Source: Curtobacterium sp. MCJR17_055 (GTDB lineage Bacteria > Actinomycetota > Actinomycetes > Actinomycetales > Microbacteriaceae). Taken from it: DNA of 64,000 nucleotides. The DNA is taken from positions 310,001 to 374,000 of the forward strand of contig NZ_QKLF01000002.1 of NCBI RefSeq assembly GCF_003224335.1, in the 5' to 3' direction. The position numbers were made by a program, and so were the translations under genes. This document shows, in pieces, positions 53,291-61,795 of the stretch (its first letter is position 1; each line of letters starts with the position of its first letter). The notes beneath the pieces are model-generated. The model made no database searches and was not told the origin of the DNA. It was given only the letters and a program-made list of their open reading frames with translations.

Positions 53291-54592
53291 CTACCGACCG
53301 TCCTTCCCGAGCATCGCGACGAGCGACGTCGCCAGCCAGGAGTCGACGTCCACCGGGACGGGTCCGACCTCGGACGCCGGGACGTCCCCGCGCGCGATCG
53401 CCGCGAGGCTCCGCGCCTGCAGTGACAGCCCGAGGTCCATCGCCTGGATCGGGTTGCCGCCCGCGGCCGTGAGGTTGATCATCCGCGTCCCGGACAGCGT
53501 GACCACCTCGCGGCCGTCGACCAGGCGGTGCAAGACGCGCGCGTCCGGGTCGGAACCCGGCCCCGACAGGGCTGTGGTCTCCGCGGTCACCGCGAGCAGG
53601 GCCTCCAGGTCGAGCTCGAGTCCCTCGTGACCGACGCCCGCGATGACCACCCCGTCGCGGAGCAGGGCGATCTCGGCGGAGCCGATCACGCCCCGCGCGC
53701 CGGTCGCGAGGAAGAGCAGTTCGGTGCCGGGCAGCACCGCCTCCATCGGGCCGACGCGGTGCCCGCGCATGATCGCCTCGAGCGCGCGGAACGGGTCCGT
53801 GTCGACGACGCTCACGACGGCCCCGAGGTTCCGGAGCGTGTCCGCGACGCCCTTGCCGCACGGGCCGTACCCGACCACGGTGGCACGGGCGCCCGGCACC
53901 ATGGCGTTCGTGGCGTTCATGAAGCCCTGCACGATGCTCTGCCCGACGCCGTGCTCGTTCTCGACGATGAGCTTCAGCCGGCTGTCGTTGATGACGACCA
54001 CCGGGAAGTCCGGCGCCTGGGGCAGGGCGCGGACGGCGATGCCGCCGGTGGTCGTCTCCTCCGTCGCGCCGAGGAACGTGCTCGACCGCGGCGCCCCCCT
54101 GGTCAGCTTCGCGATGAGCTCGCCGCCGTTGTCCATCACCAGGTCCGGCAGGGCGGCCAGCAGCTCGTCGAGGTTCCGGTCGTGCTGCTCGGCGTCGTCA
54201 CTGCGGCCGCCGATCACCGTGACGCCGAGCGTCCGGAGGGCCTCCGCCGTCTCGGGCACGGTCGTGCCGACGTTGCCGGTGATCGTCACGCGGGCACCCT
54301 GGTCGAGCAGCCACCGGCACAGGACGGCGGTCTTCGGCTCGATGTGGATGCAGATGCCGACGTGCAGCCCGGCGAACACCGGGGCGTCCTGCTCGATGCT
54401 GGCCGCGAGGAGCGGCATCGAGCGGGTGGCCCAGTCGATCGCCGGGGAGCCGGAGGGGGTGAGGGTGAGGGTGCGGGCATGACGGTGCTTCCTGTTCCGA
54501 GAGGTGGGAGGTGCGGGGTCGGGCCGCTGCTCCCCCGCCTGCTGTGCAGGAGAAGGAGCCGTCGGCCTGGAGGCGCGGTGCGCGCCCGTCAC
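53291..54592 (-). CDS. S-adenosylhomocysteinase-like protein, divergent
   Basis: 433 aa, GTG start, weak ribosome site. Homologous to SAHH by layout: GLHVGICIHIEPKTAVLCRW (substrate domain), LPDLVMDNGGELIAKL, LGATEETTTGG, SRLKLIVENEHGVGQ, then the NAD motif VVGYGPCGKGVADTLRNLGA. By eye against the canonical enzyme, Asp131 is Asn (DNGG), Asp190 is Glu, and Cys195 is Val, while the Lys186, Asn191, Glu156 and GH positions are kept. Activity may be altered. The 30 upstream residues look loosely coding, so the true start is uncertain. Preceded by a 47-aa gene. Confidence 0.75.
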   Translation of the reverse strand: MTGAHRASRPTAPSPAQQAGEQRPDPAPPTSRNRKHRHARTLTLTPSGSPAIDWATRSMPLLAASIEQDAPVFAGLHVGICIHIEPKTAVLCRWLLDQGARVTITGNVGTTVPETAEALRTLGVTVIGGRSDDAEQHDRNLDELLAALPDLVMDNGGELIAKLTRGAPRSSTFLGATEETTTGGIAVRALPQAPDFPVVVINDSRLKLIVENEHGVGQSIVQGFMNATNAMVPGARATVVGYGPCGKGVADTLRNLGAVVSVVDTDPFRALEAIMRGHRVGPMEAVLPGTELLFLATGARGVIGSAEIALLRDGVVIAGVGHEGLELDLEALLAVTAETTALSGPGSDPDARVLHRLVDGREVVTLSGTRMINLTAAGGNPIQAMDLGLSLQARSLAAIARGDVPASEVGPVPVDVDSWLATSLVAMLGKDGR

Positions 54593-54596
54593 GCGT

Positions 54597-54740
54597 CTAC
54601 GGATGGAGCTCGCGGCGGCTGTCGTCGCTGCCGTACAGGTCGGCCTTCTCGGCGGAGACGATCGGCGTCCAGCGCGGGGCGGCGACCGCTGCGCGCTGGC
54701 GCGGCGGCACCGCGCTGACGGTGCGGACGCGCGTGGTCAT
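54597..54740 (-). CDS. 47-aa hypothetical protein
   Basis: Short gene ending four bases before the SAHH-like start. The product begins MTTRVRTVSAVPPRQRAAVA and has an AAPRWTPIVSAEKADLYGS segment; it is basic overall with no domain. GGAG occurs upstream (CGGAGCCCCG). Close spacing suggests co-transcription, and coupled translation with the SAHH-like gene is possible. Could be spurious. Confidence 0.4.
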   Translation of the reverse strand: MTTRVRTVSAVPPRQRAAVAAPRWTPIVSAEKADLYGSDDSRRELHP

Positions 54741-54838
54741 CGGGGCTCCGGGAGGCTCGTGGGGACGGGTCGATCCTGTCACGTCCGGTGCGTGGCGTGG
54801 CCGTCGCTCGGATCTCGTCGCTCGCTAGGGTCACTGCT

Positions 54839-55333
54839 GTGAACGCACCCTCGCCGTCCGTGGTCGCCTTCTGGGAGGCGCGTCGCCGCGACTCCCCCGA
54901 ACTGCCCGCGACCGTTCCCCCCGCGTGGGCGTTCGGTGCGACCCCGGACCACGCGGACGCCCTGCTCGACCTCGTGCTCGCCGGCGTGAAGGACGGGACC
55001 GCGTCCTCGCTCTGGGACTACGAGGCCACCGGTGAACCCCTGCCGGAGGCAGGCGAGTACAGCATCATCCTCGACGGCACCGACGAGCCGCGAGCGGTGC
55101 TCGTGTCGACCGACGTCCGGATCGTGCCGTTCGACCAGGTCAGCGTTGAGCACGCCCGCGCCGAGGGTGAGGGCGACCGCACCCTTGCCTACTGGCGCGC
55201 GTCGCACGAGCGGTACTGGCGGGAGCACTCGGAGAACCCGCGGGGGTGGGCGTCGGACATGCCGGTGGTGTGTGAACGGTTCCGGGTGCTGTGGCCGGAG
55301 GAGACCGACGGGCCAGGCTCGCCAACGCCCTGA
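54839..55333 (+). CDS. ASCH domain-containing protein
   Basis: 164 aa, GTG start. ASCH (PUA-like, RNA-binding) fold: ADALLDLVLAGVKDGTASSL, EAGEYSIILDGTDEPRAVLV, STDVRIVPFDQVSVEHARAE and a final FRVLWPEE. The GxKxxT-like motif (GVKDGTAS) is recognisable. Family members are thought to act on RNA or nucleotides. Monocistronic and divergent from the small 47-aa gene. Function in this organism unknown. Confidence 0.85.
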   Translation: MNAPSPSVVAFWEARRRDSPELPATVPPAWAFGATPDHADALLDLVLAGVKDGTASSLWDYEATGEPLPEAGEYSIILDGTDEPRAVLVSTDVRIVPFDQVSVEHARAEGEGDRTLAYWRASHERYWREHSENPRGWASDMPVVCERFRVLWPEETDGPGSPTP

Positions 55334-55390
55334 GGATGCTGTCGTCACCGCATCCAGGCGCCCGTCGTCTCGAGGGGCCGGCCGTCGCCC

Positions 55391-56425
55391 TCAGGCCGCT
55401 CGGCGCTCAGGTGCCGGACGTCGACGCAGGCTGGCCTCCAGGACCGCCGGCGGCGCGTACTGCTGGTCGAGCCGTCCGACGTCCGTGCCCGGCGGGACGA
55501 TCGCGTCGATCCGGTCGAGGACCTCGTCCGACAGCGCCACGTCGGCGCCTGCGAGCAGGTCGTCGAGCTGCTCCATCGACCGCGGGCCGATCAGTGCACT
55601 CGTGACGCCGGGATGCGCGATCGCGAACGCCATCGCGAGGTGGGTCATCGGGATGCCCGTGTCCTCGGACAGCGCGACGACCTGCTCGACGGCGTCGATG
55701 CGTCGCTCGTCCTGGTTGTGGCGGAACATGCCGACACGGGCGAGGTCGCTCTGCTGGCCCTTGCGGAACCGACCGGTCAGCATGCCGCCGGCCAGCGGGC
55801 TCCAGACGAGCGCGCCCATGCCGTAGCGCTCGACGACGGGCAGGACCTCGCGCTCGATGCCGCGGTTCAGGATCGAGTAGGTCGGCTGCTCCGTCCGGAA
55901 CCGCTCCAGGCCCCGGCGCTCCGAGGTCCACTGCGCCTCCACCTGGAGCGACCCCGGGAAGTCACTCGTGCCGATGGCACGCACCTTGCCGCTGCGCACC
56001 AGGTCGGTCAGCGCCGACAGGGTCTCCTCGAGGTCGACCGTGTCGTCCGGTCGGTGTGCCTGGTACAGGTCGATGTGGTCGGTCTGCAGACGGCGGAGCG
56101 AGTCCTCCACAGCGCGCATGATCCACCGACGGGAGTTCCCGCGGCGGTTCGGGTCGTCCCCCATCGGCCCGTTGAACTTCGTGGCGAGCACGACGTCGTC
56201 ACGGCGACCCGCGAGCGCCTTGCCGAGCAGGGTCTCCGACCCACCCTGCGAGTAGCGGTCGGCGGTGTCGATGAGGTTGATGCCGGCGTCCAGTGCCCGG
56301 TGGACGATCCGGATCGAGTCCTGTTCGTCACCGTTGCCGATGCGGCCGTCAGTGCCGAGCATCATGGCGCCCAGCGCGAAGGGGCTGACCTGGATGCCGG
56401 TCTTGCCGAGGGTGCGGTACTGCAT
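55391..56425 (-). CDS. aldo/keto reductase
   Basis: Fourth aldo/keto reductase, 344 aa: MQYRTLGKTGIQVSPFALGA, LIDTADRYSQGGSETLLGKA, LATKFNGPMG (Lys) and DLYQAHRPD (His). IGPRSMEQLDDLLAGADVAL is the cofactor end. It resembles the YajO/PhnW-neighbour group. Divergent from a TetR gene; GGAACGC...TTCC repeats lie between the two starts. Probably the TetR target. Confidence 0.9.
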   Translation of the reverse strand: MQYRTLGKTGIQVSPFALGAMMLGTDGRIGNGDEQDSIRIVHRALDAGINLIDTADRYSQGGSETLLGKALAGRRDDVVLATKFNGPMGDDPNRRGNSRRWIMRAVEDSLRRLQTDHIDLYQAHRPDDTVDLEETLSALTDLVRSGKVRAIGTSDFPGSLQVEAQWTSERRGLERFRTEQPTYSILNRGIEREVLPVVERYGMGALVWSPLAGGMLTGRFRKGQQSDLARVGMFRHNQDERRIDAVEQVVALSEDTGIPMTHLAMAFAIAHPGVTSALIGPRSMEQLDDLLAGADVALSDEVLDRIDAIVPPGTDVGRLDQQYAPPAVLEASLRRRPAPERRAA

Positions 56426-56480
56426 GGGTTCCTCCTGTCGATGGCGTCCCGAGTGCAGATGTCGTAGGCTGACTCGAAGT

Positions 56481-56516
56481 GGAACGCTCTTCCGGAACTA
56501 TACGGAACGCCTTTCC
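56481..56516. promoter_or_regulatory. twin operators between AKR and TetR
   Basis: GGAACGCTCTTCC (56481-56493) and GGAACGCCTTTCC (56504-56516) are two near-identical palindromic sites with GGAA/TTCC half-sites, 23 bp centre to centre. Placement upstream of TetR and near the divergent reductase start suggests cooperative repressor binding. Confidence 0.65.
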
Positions 56517-56545
56517 GTTTCACAACCCCCATCCGAGGAGGACCC

Positions 56546-57091
56546 GTGCGTGCCGACGCCCGCCGCAACCTGGACGCGCTGATCGACGCCGCGAAGGCCG
56601 TCTTCGCCTCCGACGGCGTCGACGCCCCTGCCAAGGCCATCGCCGACCGGGCAGGTGTCGGCGTCGGCACCCTGTACCGTCACTTCCCCCAGCGATCCGA
56701 CCTGGTCGTGGCGGTGTTCCAGCAGGCCGTCGAAGCCTGCGCGGACGCCGCCGACGACCTGCGCGCAGCACACGCGCCGGACGAGGCGCTCGTTCGGTGG
56801 CTCCAGCGGTTCACGGAGTTCGTCGCCACCAAACGCGGGCTCGCCGCCGCGCTGCAGTCCGGCGACGCCGCCTTCGCAGCCCTGCCCGCCTACTTCGTCG
56901 CACGCCTCGGTGGCACCCTGGCGGAGTTGCTCGACGCAGCGTCAGCAGCCGGAACGGTCCGCGCCGACATCGACGCACCCCAGCTGCTCCGGGCGGTCGC
57001 CGACCTGTCCCACGGTGCGGCGACGCCCGAGCAGAGCCAGCAGCTCGTCGGGCTCCTGGTCGACGGGCTGCGCTACCGCGCCACCGTGTGA
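56546..57091 (+). CDS. TetR family transcriptional regulator
   Basis: 181 aa, GTG start after GAGGAGG. HTH: ARRNLDALIDAAKAVFASDG, AKAIADRAGVGVGTLYRHFP, QRSDLVVAVF. This is the common TetR_C/PsrA-like subtype (GVGTLYRHFPQRSDL). Twin operators upstream and the divergent aldo/keto reductase suggest repression of the reductase. The MMPL fragments directly downstream might be the remains of a transporter this regulator once controlled. Confidence 0.9.
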   Translation: MRADARRNLDALIDAAKAVFASDGVDAPAKAIADRAGVGVGTLYRHFPQRSDLVVAVFQQAVEACADAADDLRAAHAPDEALVRWLQRFTEFVATKRGLAAALQSGDAAFAALPAYFVARLGGTLAELLDAASAAGTVRADIDAPQLLRAVADLSHGAATPEQSQQLVGLLVDGLRYRATV

Positions 57092-57104
57092 CCACCGCTG
57101 CCCC

Positions 57105-57262
57105 GGTGACGAGTTGCTTCGTGCTGTCGGCGATGGGTCCGCCAGTCGGGATGACGGTCAGCAGGGCGGCGTCATCGGACTTCGTGATCTGGCCGGGCAC
57201 GACGGCTTCGACGTGGTTGAGCCCTGTGATCTCGTCCTCGACGGAGGTGAGCTTGCTGAGGA
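57105..57262 (-). pseudogene. MMPL transporter fragment, reverse orientation
   Basis: Minus-strand frame reads LSKLTSVEDEITGLNHVEAV then ITKSDDAALLTVIPTGGPIA and DSTKQLV, matching the extracellular loop of MMPL proteins. The intact MMPL gene at 62434 has the parallel ALDGVQQVVPAQ and ITVIPTEGPIDDSTKDLV. No start or stop of a complete gene surrounds it. Its 5' side abuts a plus-strand MMPL fragment. Confidence 0.75.
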
Positions 57263-57590
57263 CGCGGTGCACTCCGGCTTCACCAAGTCCGGCACCGTCC
57301 TCGTCGCCGCAGCGACCATCATGGCCGTCGTCTTCGCCGGCTTCGCCACCAGCGAGATGGCCGTCGCCGCCTCCATCGCCGTCGGCTTGCTCGTCGGCGT
57401 CCTCGCCGCCGCCTTCCTGGTCCGGATGATGATCATGCCGGCACTGCTGTCCCTCTGCGGTGAAGCCGCGTGGTGGATGCCCCGCTGGATGCAGAAGATC
57501 ATCCCGAACCTCGACACCGAAGGCCACGGACTCGACCGAGCCACCGAGCGCCAGCGAGGAACCGGCAGCATCTCGGTAGCTGCCCAGTAG
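57262..57590 (+). pseudogene. MMPL transporter C-terminal fragment, forward orientation
   Basis: Plus-strand reading DAVHSGFTKSGTVLVAAATI, FAGFATSEMAVAASIAVGLL, MPALLSLCGEAAWWMPRWM and LDTEGHGLD matches the last transmembrane part of MMPL proteins and the end of the intact copy at 62434 (GFSRSGPVLVAAASI, SAWWIPKWLDK). It has no start of its own. Together with the adjacent reverse fragment it shows an inversion plus deletion. A terminator is retained after it. Confidence 0.8.
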
Positions 57591-57598
57591 TCCCCCGA

Positions 57599-57647
57599 CA
57601 GAACGAAGCCGTCCCGCCTGCCACCGCAGCGGGACGACTTCGTTCTG
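57599..57647 (+). terminator. strong hairpin after MMPL fragment
   Basis: CAGAACGAAGCCGTCCCGC pairs with GCGGGACGACTTCGTTCTG (19 bp, one wobble), nine bases past the fragment's stop. Confidence 0.75.
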
Positions 57648-58041
57648 CCACTCCGCCGGTGTCCACTCCGCCGGTGTCCACTCGACCGTCGGTGGTGTTG
57701 TTCGTTCCTCGCCGTGTCCGAGGATGACTCGCTGCGCGCGTTCGTGCAGGGTGCAAGCCCCACCGGGTCGCGAATGGGCTCAGTCGACGACGTCGCAGAC
57801 CCCGTCGAGTTCTTCGTCGTGCCGCTTGCGCGGTGGGTCAGCGGCAGTCAGTTGCTCGTTGGCGGCGGACAGAACTGACGTCAGCACATCCGTGATCACG
57901 ACCCCGCTCGAGCCCCGAGTTCGAGCGGGGTTTCTGACACTTGAACAACGACTGTCGACTGTGATGGCTCTCCGCCCTGCAGGTGCAAACACCGCGGCGC
58001 CACGCAGGGCGTGGTGCTCACGGGCAGGGGGAACGACCCGG
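57648..58041. other. intergenic stretch, no gene seen
   Basis: Contains a tandem duplicate of CACTCCGCCGGTGTC (about 57650-57680) and a hairpin at 57901. Short frames lack ribosome sites. Confidence 0.4.
57901..57931. terminator. hairpin with short T run
   Basis: ACCCCGCTCGA and TCGAGCGGGGT form an 11-bp perfect stem followed by TTTCT on the plus strand. No gene ends immediately upstream, so its role is unclear. Confidence 0.5.
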
Positions 58042-58437
58042 TCAAGCGGCGGCTGCGTTCGCTGAGGAGCGACACTCTTCTGGTGGCCGCCCCGCGACTG
58101 ATTCCGCCGCGATGTCGCGGAGCCGTGTGAGGCGATCGTGGGTGGCGGTGAGGTCCTCGATCTGGCGTTGGATGCGATCGCTCTCCTCGTCGAAGTGGTC
58201 GAGCATCGTCGGTGTCGCGACGCCGGTGTCGAGGAACGGCAAGAGTTCGACGATTCGGCGACTCGGCATGCCCGCTGCGTAGAGCATCTGCATGAAGCGC
58301 ACACGCGTCACGTCGGAATCGTGGTACTCCCGGTGCCCGCCCGTGGTCCGCTCCGACTCGAGGAGTCCCTGTTCCTCGTAGTACCGAAGCGACCGAACGC
58401 TGACGCCAGCGCGTTCTGCAAGTGCACCGATCCGCAT
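58042..58437 (-). CDS. MerR family transcriptional regulator
   Basis: 131 aa. HTH MRIGALAERAGVSVRSLRYY and GLLESERTTGGHREYHDSDV, then a coiled-coil dimer helix (IQRQIEDLTATHDRLTRLRD). There is no metal-binding cysteine pair. Divergent from an SDR gene with a MerR-type promoter sequence between, repeating the arrangement at 15450-16678. Confidence 0.9.
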   Translation of the reverse strand: MRIGALAERAGVSVRSLRYYEEQGLLESERTTGGHREYHDSDVTRVRFMQMLYAAGMPSRRIVELLPFLDTGVATPTMLDHFDEESDRIQRQIEDLTATHDRLTRLRDIAAESVAGRPPEECRSSANAAAA

Positions 58438-58449
58438 TCTTCGGCTCCT

Positions 58450-58484
58450 GGGCTTGATTCTCACGTTGATGTCAGGTTCTAGCG
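58450..58484. promoter_or_regulatory. MerR-type promoter region
   Basis: CTTGATTCTCACGTTGATG then TCAGGTTCTAG: arms CTTGA and TCAGG with a long spacing typical of MerR-controlled promoters, between the divergent MerR and SDR genes. Confidence 0.45.
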
Positions 58485-58491
58485 TAGCGGC

Positions 58492-59202
58492 ATGAACCTC
58501 TCTGGAGCCACTGCCCTCGTCACTGGCGCGAACCGCGGTATCGGTCGTCATCTCGCCGCCCAGTTGGTCGCACGCGGGGCGAACGTGTACGCGACCGCCC
58601 GACGTCCTGAACTGATCGACCTCCAGGGTGTGGAGCGCCTCGCCCTCGACATCACCTCCCCCGAGTCCGTCGCCGCGGCCGCCGCTCTAGCGACCGACGT
58701 TGATCTGTTGATCAACAACGCCGGTATCGCGACCACAGCGACCCTGTTGGGCGATCTGGACGCAGCGCACGCCGACATGGACACGAACGTCTGGGGCACC
58801 CTCAACGTCATCCGCTCCTTCGCACCTGTCCTGGCCGCGAACGGCGGTGGGAGCATCGTGAACATCGCCTCGGGCGCCTCCTGGCTGGCGATGCCAGGGG
58901 CGTCCGCCTACGCGGTGTCGAAAGCTGCCCTGTGGAACATGGGCAACGCGTTGCGTCATGAGCTGGCCGGACAAGGAACAGCGGTGATGTCGGTGCACCT
59001 CGGAGTAGCCGACACGGACATGACGGCGGGACTCTCGATCGCCAAGACCGACCCCGCGGACGTGGCGCGCGCGACCCTGGACGGGGTCGAGCGCGACGAT
59101 TACGAGGTCGTGGTGGACGAGCAGGCTGCGTTGATCAAGCAGATGCTCGCCCGGGACCCAAAGGAGCTGTACGCGGTCGTGGCTCAGATCCTCGCATCAT
59201 AG
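58492..59202 (+). CDS. SDR family NAD(P)-dependent oxidoreductase
   Basis: 236-aa classical SDR. Cofactor motif TGANRGIGRHLAAQLVARGA, NNAG in LLINNAGIATTATLL, catalytic Ser in IVNIASGASWLA and Tyr-x3-Lys in AYAVSKAA. Unlike the SDR at 15908 it has intact NNAG. Divergent MerR likely controls it. It resembles the YciK/FabG-like carbonyl reductases. Substrate unknown. Confidence 0.92.
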   Translation: MNLSGATALVTGANRGIGRHLAAQLVARGANVYATARRPELIDLQGVERLALDITSPESVAAAAALATDVDLLINNAGIATTATLLGDLDAAHADMDTNVWGTLNVIRSFAPVLAANGGGSIVNIASGASWLAMPGASAYAVSKAALWNMGNALRHELAGQGTAVMSVHLGVADTDMTAGLSIAKTDPADVARATLDGVERDDYEVVVDEQAALIKQMLARDPKELYAVVAQILAS

Positions 59203-59400
59203 AAGCAGCCCGAGGACACCTGGCGTGCGTGCGAGGGCGCGTCGGAGAGGTGCTCGCGACCGAAGGCGGCGACCGAACAAGAGCAGCGACCATCCCTGAG
59301 ATGTGTGGGAGATGGATCGCACGCCCGGATCCGAGCGCTGTCGTCTGCGCCAAGCCACCTGCTGCTCGCGTCAGACGAATGAGCGCCGGAGACCTCCTCG

Positions 59401-59997
59401 TCAGCAGCTCTTCACGTCCGGTGCCATCATCCCCACCCCGACCGGCAGTGTCTCGGTCCGCAGTGTGCCGAGCGGCCCGTCCGTCAGGAACCGCAGCCCG
59501 GTCAGGTGCCCCGAGTCCGCCCCCGGCCGGAGGTGCATCTCGGCGGCGACCCGGATCGACCCATCCGCCGGGATGACCGCGCCCCGGGTCGGCAGCACGT
59601 GGTCCGCGTCGATGTCGTCGGAGAAGTAGCCGAACATCGCGCCCTCGTCGACGCCGACGATCGGTCGCGCGAGTTGCACGCGCACCGACTTGAGCCCGGC
59701 GTCCCACGTCATGCGGGTCCCTCGGATCGTCACCGGCTCGGCCGACGGGTTCTCGACGAGGAACGCGACGGTCATCACCGACTCATCGAACCCTGGCCTG
59801 TCCTCGGACCATCCGCCACAACCACCATCGGCAGCGACCGTCCGCAGGTCGGGTCGGCCTGGCTGCTCTGCGACGACGAGGCCGGCGAGCAGCACGAGAG
59901 CGCCGATCGTCGCGGCGGAGAGGACGCCCCGGGCCCCCATCCACCACCGGCCCTCCGCTGTCGGCCGGCCTTCGTTGGCTGTCATCGCGTCGGTCAT
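59401..59997 (-). CDS. hypothetical anchored protein, 198 aa
   Basis: N-terminal cytosolic stretch (MTDAMTANEGRPTAEGRWWM), one membrane helix (about residues 27-46, GVLSAATIGALVLLAGLVVA), and an extracellular beta-rich domain (VAFLVENPSAEPVTIRGTRM, SIRVAAEMHLRPGADSGHL) with Cys near residue 60 and at the C-terminus. The domain recalls small Ig-like or DUF4352-type folds without a clear match. GGGCGGGGGACC precedes the ATG. Monocistronic. Confidence 0.6.
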   Translation of the reverse strand: MTDAMTANEGRPTAEGRWWMGARGVLSAATIGALVLLAGLVVAEQPGRPDLRTVAADGGCGGWSEDRPGFDESVMTVAFLVENPSAEPVTIRGTRMTWDAGLKSVRVQLARPIVGVDEGAMFGYFSDDIDADHVLPTRGAVIPADGSIRVAAEMHLRPGADSGHLTGLRFLTDGPLGTLRTETLPVGVGMMAPDVKSC

Positions 59998-60724
59998 CGG
60001 GTCCCCCGCCCGGCCGTCGGCGCGGCCACGCCGCGATCCTGACATACGCGCGATACCAGCGGGTACCCGTCGGGTCGATGGTATCCGTGGATTTGCCGGG
60101 GGCTCAGTTCGGCGCTGCTGGAGGTAGTACGAAGCTGTCGATGTCCATCCGACTGCCGCCGACCCCCTCAACGCCGACGAGCGCCGGATCGACGTTTGCG
60201 ACTGCTGCGAAAGTCGGGTTCCCCCCGCCAAAGCTAGCCCCAAACATCCCTGCCCACGAGAGGAGCAAGGCACCATCGGAGACGGCACGATCAACCGTGT
60301 GGCATCACCGGCACACGGAGGGTCTGGCGCCCTGTCCGTCATCCCCGCATCAAGCGCCGCGGGACGATCGGGGTTCAGCGTGTCATTGAGCGCAACGGAG
60401 TCCGATTCGGAGGGTACTGGGCTTCCTGCTGGGTGCGGCCCACCACCGCGGGCATGAGCGCCGCGATGCGCGACGTTGAATGGGCACCCGGATCCGAGCG
60501 GCAAGCGCTCCCAAGGGGCTGGGACATCCCAGAACTCACCGTGGGCGTATGGACGAAGATCGAATGATTTGGGCACATCAGCACGGACGGGAACTCCTCA
60601 ACACTGCAGGTGTTCACACAGCAGGACCCATCGACCGGCGGGACGTTGCTCATCCACGACTGCTCCGTCACAGAATCTCGACCCGCCGGCTGGTGACTAG
60701 CCCACGGCAGTAGGAGCGCGGTCT
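59998..60724. other. 727-bp stretch with no confident gene
   Basis: Upstream of the anchored protein. Several frames are open on both strands but none has a ribosome site plus consistent codon bias. The DNA is less GC-rich than typical coding sequence here. A decayed gene is possible, for example the plus-strand MDEDRMIWAHQHGRELL frame at 60549, but unsupported. Confidence 0.4.
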
Positions 60725-61188
60725 TCACCGGCCGCGCTCCCCACGCTCACGATGAGTACCCATCGCCCGGGTCACGCTCTTGCGGGCCTTCGCGGCACCA
60801 CGCGTGGTCGTGATGGCAGGCCGCGGATGCTTGGCGTTGGAGACGTCGGCACCGTACTGCGCCTGCACGGCGACGGGGTCGACGTCGGCGGCGGCCATCT
60901 GCTCCGCGTGGCGGTCGCGACGGTCGGCGCTATCCCACGCCGACAAGCCCGCCGCGGGTGCTCCGCAGCGGCGCCCCGCTCACTTCCAGCCGCCTTCTCC
61001 GCAGCGGTACGCGCAACCGAGATCCGGTCCCGGAGCCCCACCGCGTTGTCGATGCGGTCACGGGTGTCGCTCGTGACCTCTTCCGTCGGACGGTTGCTCG
61101 TGACGATCACGTTCGCTGCGAACTTCTCGATCCGCTTGGTTTCGTATTCGTTGAGAGTGACGGTGACATTGACCAAGACGACCATCAT
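60725..61188 (-). pseudogene. frameshifted gene, possible mobilisation-type C-terminus
   Basis: From ATG 61188 the frame reads MMVVLVNVTVTLNEYETKRI, then VTSDTRDRIDNAVGLRDRIS, and becomes arginine/proline-rich after about residue 80. A second frame takes over near 60946 with AWDSADRRDRHAEQMAAADV and QAQYGADVSNAKHPRP, ending RGERGR. Together they give one plausible helical protein broken by a frameshift. The WDSAERR...DVSQAKP-type ending recalls proteins from plasmid mobilisation regions, but this is weak. Confidence 0.35.
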
Positions 61189-61393
61189 GACCTGACCTTC
61201 CGCCTTTCACGGGCGACCACCCGCGCCTCGGGTCCGTCCCTATCGAAGGGCGAGCCGAGGCCACCGACCGGTCGCGCAACTCAGCACTACGCACTGCCCC
61301 GAGCACGACCAGGGCCTCATCATCGTCGCTGCCGAACAACGCTGCGACGACGGGGACGCGTGGTGCTCACGACAGCCGCCCGTAGGGAATGGG

Positions 61394-61795
61394 CTAGCGA
61401 ACGCTCGCTACGTCCATGCCGGGTCCGCTCTCGGCCCGGCGCTCGAAGCCGTGGCGTTCGTAGAACTCAGCCCGACCCCGGGCCGCGAAGAGCTGTACGT
61501 CGTCCACTCCGCGGCGACGTGCCTCGTCGACAAGGCGCGCGAGGACTTGACCGCCGATACCTCCACCTCGAGCCTCTTCGGTGACAATCATCTCGGTCAC
61601 GAAGGCGTGCAGCGCCCCGTCGCTGATGAGCCTGCCCATGCCGACCAGGCGGCCGGCGTCATCCCTGACGGTGCAGACGATCCAGCTCCCGGACAGGGCG
61701 CGCTCGAATCGGTCCAGAGTCCAGTCCCCCCAACCAGTCTCGTCGTAGAGCGTCTTGAACTCCATCGCGGTCGGCGCGGAGAAGGAGTAGTCCAT
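61394..61795 (-). CDS. GNAT family N-acetyltransferase
   Basis: 133 aa. The acetyl-CoA site appears as MIVTEEARGGGIGGQVLARL (the GGxGxG pyrophosphate loop), preceded by VCTVRDDAGRLVGMGRLISD and followed by VQLFAARGRAEFYERHGFER, in which the FYERHGF block is a GNAT hallmark. The GTAGTCC start region has AAGGAG before the ATG. Short single-domain acetyltransferase; substrate unknown. It lies in an otherwise decayed stretch and may itself be a recent arrival. Confidence 0.85.
   Translation of the reverse strand: MDYSFSAPTAMEFKTLYDETGWGDWTLDRFERALSGSWIVCTVRDDAGRLVGMGRLISDGALHAFVTEMIVTEEARGGGIGGQVLARLVDEARRRGVDDVQLFAARGRAEFYERHGFERRAESGPGMDVASVR

Noticed and set aside
57901..57935. GAGTTCGAGC stretch resembling a tRNA T-arm
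   Set aside because: Stem pairing, acceptor and anticodon arms do not form; the sequence is better read as a hairpin.
60375..60728. 117-aa minus-strand frame in the gene-poor stretch
   Set aside because: Cys/Ser/Pro-rich without family resemblance or ribosome site; codon bias unlike the neighbouring real genes.
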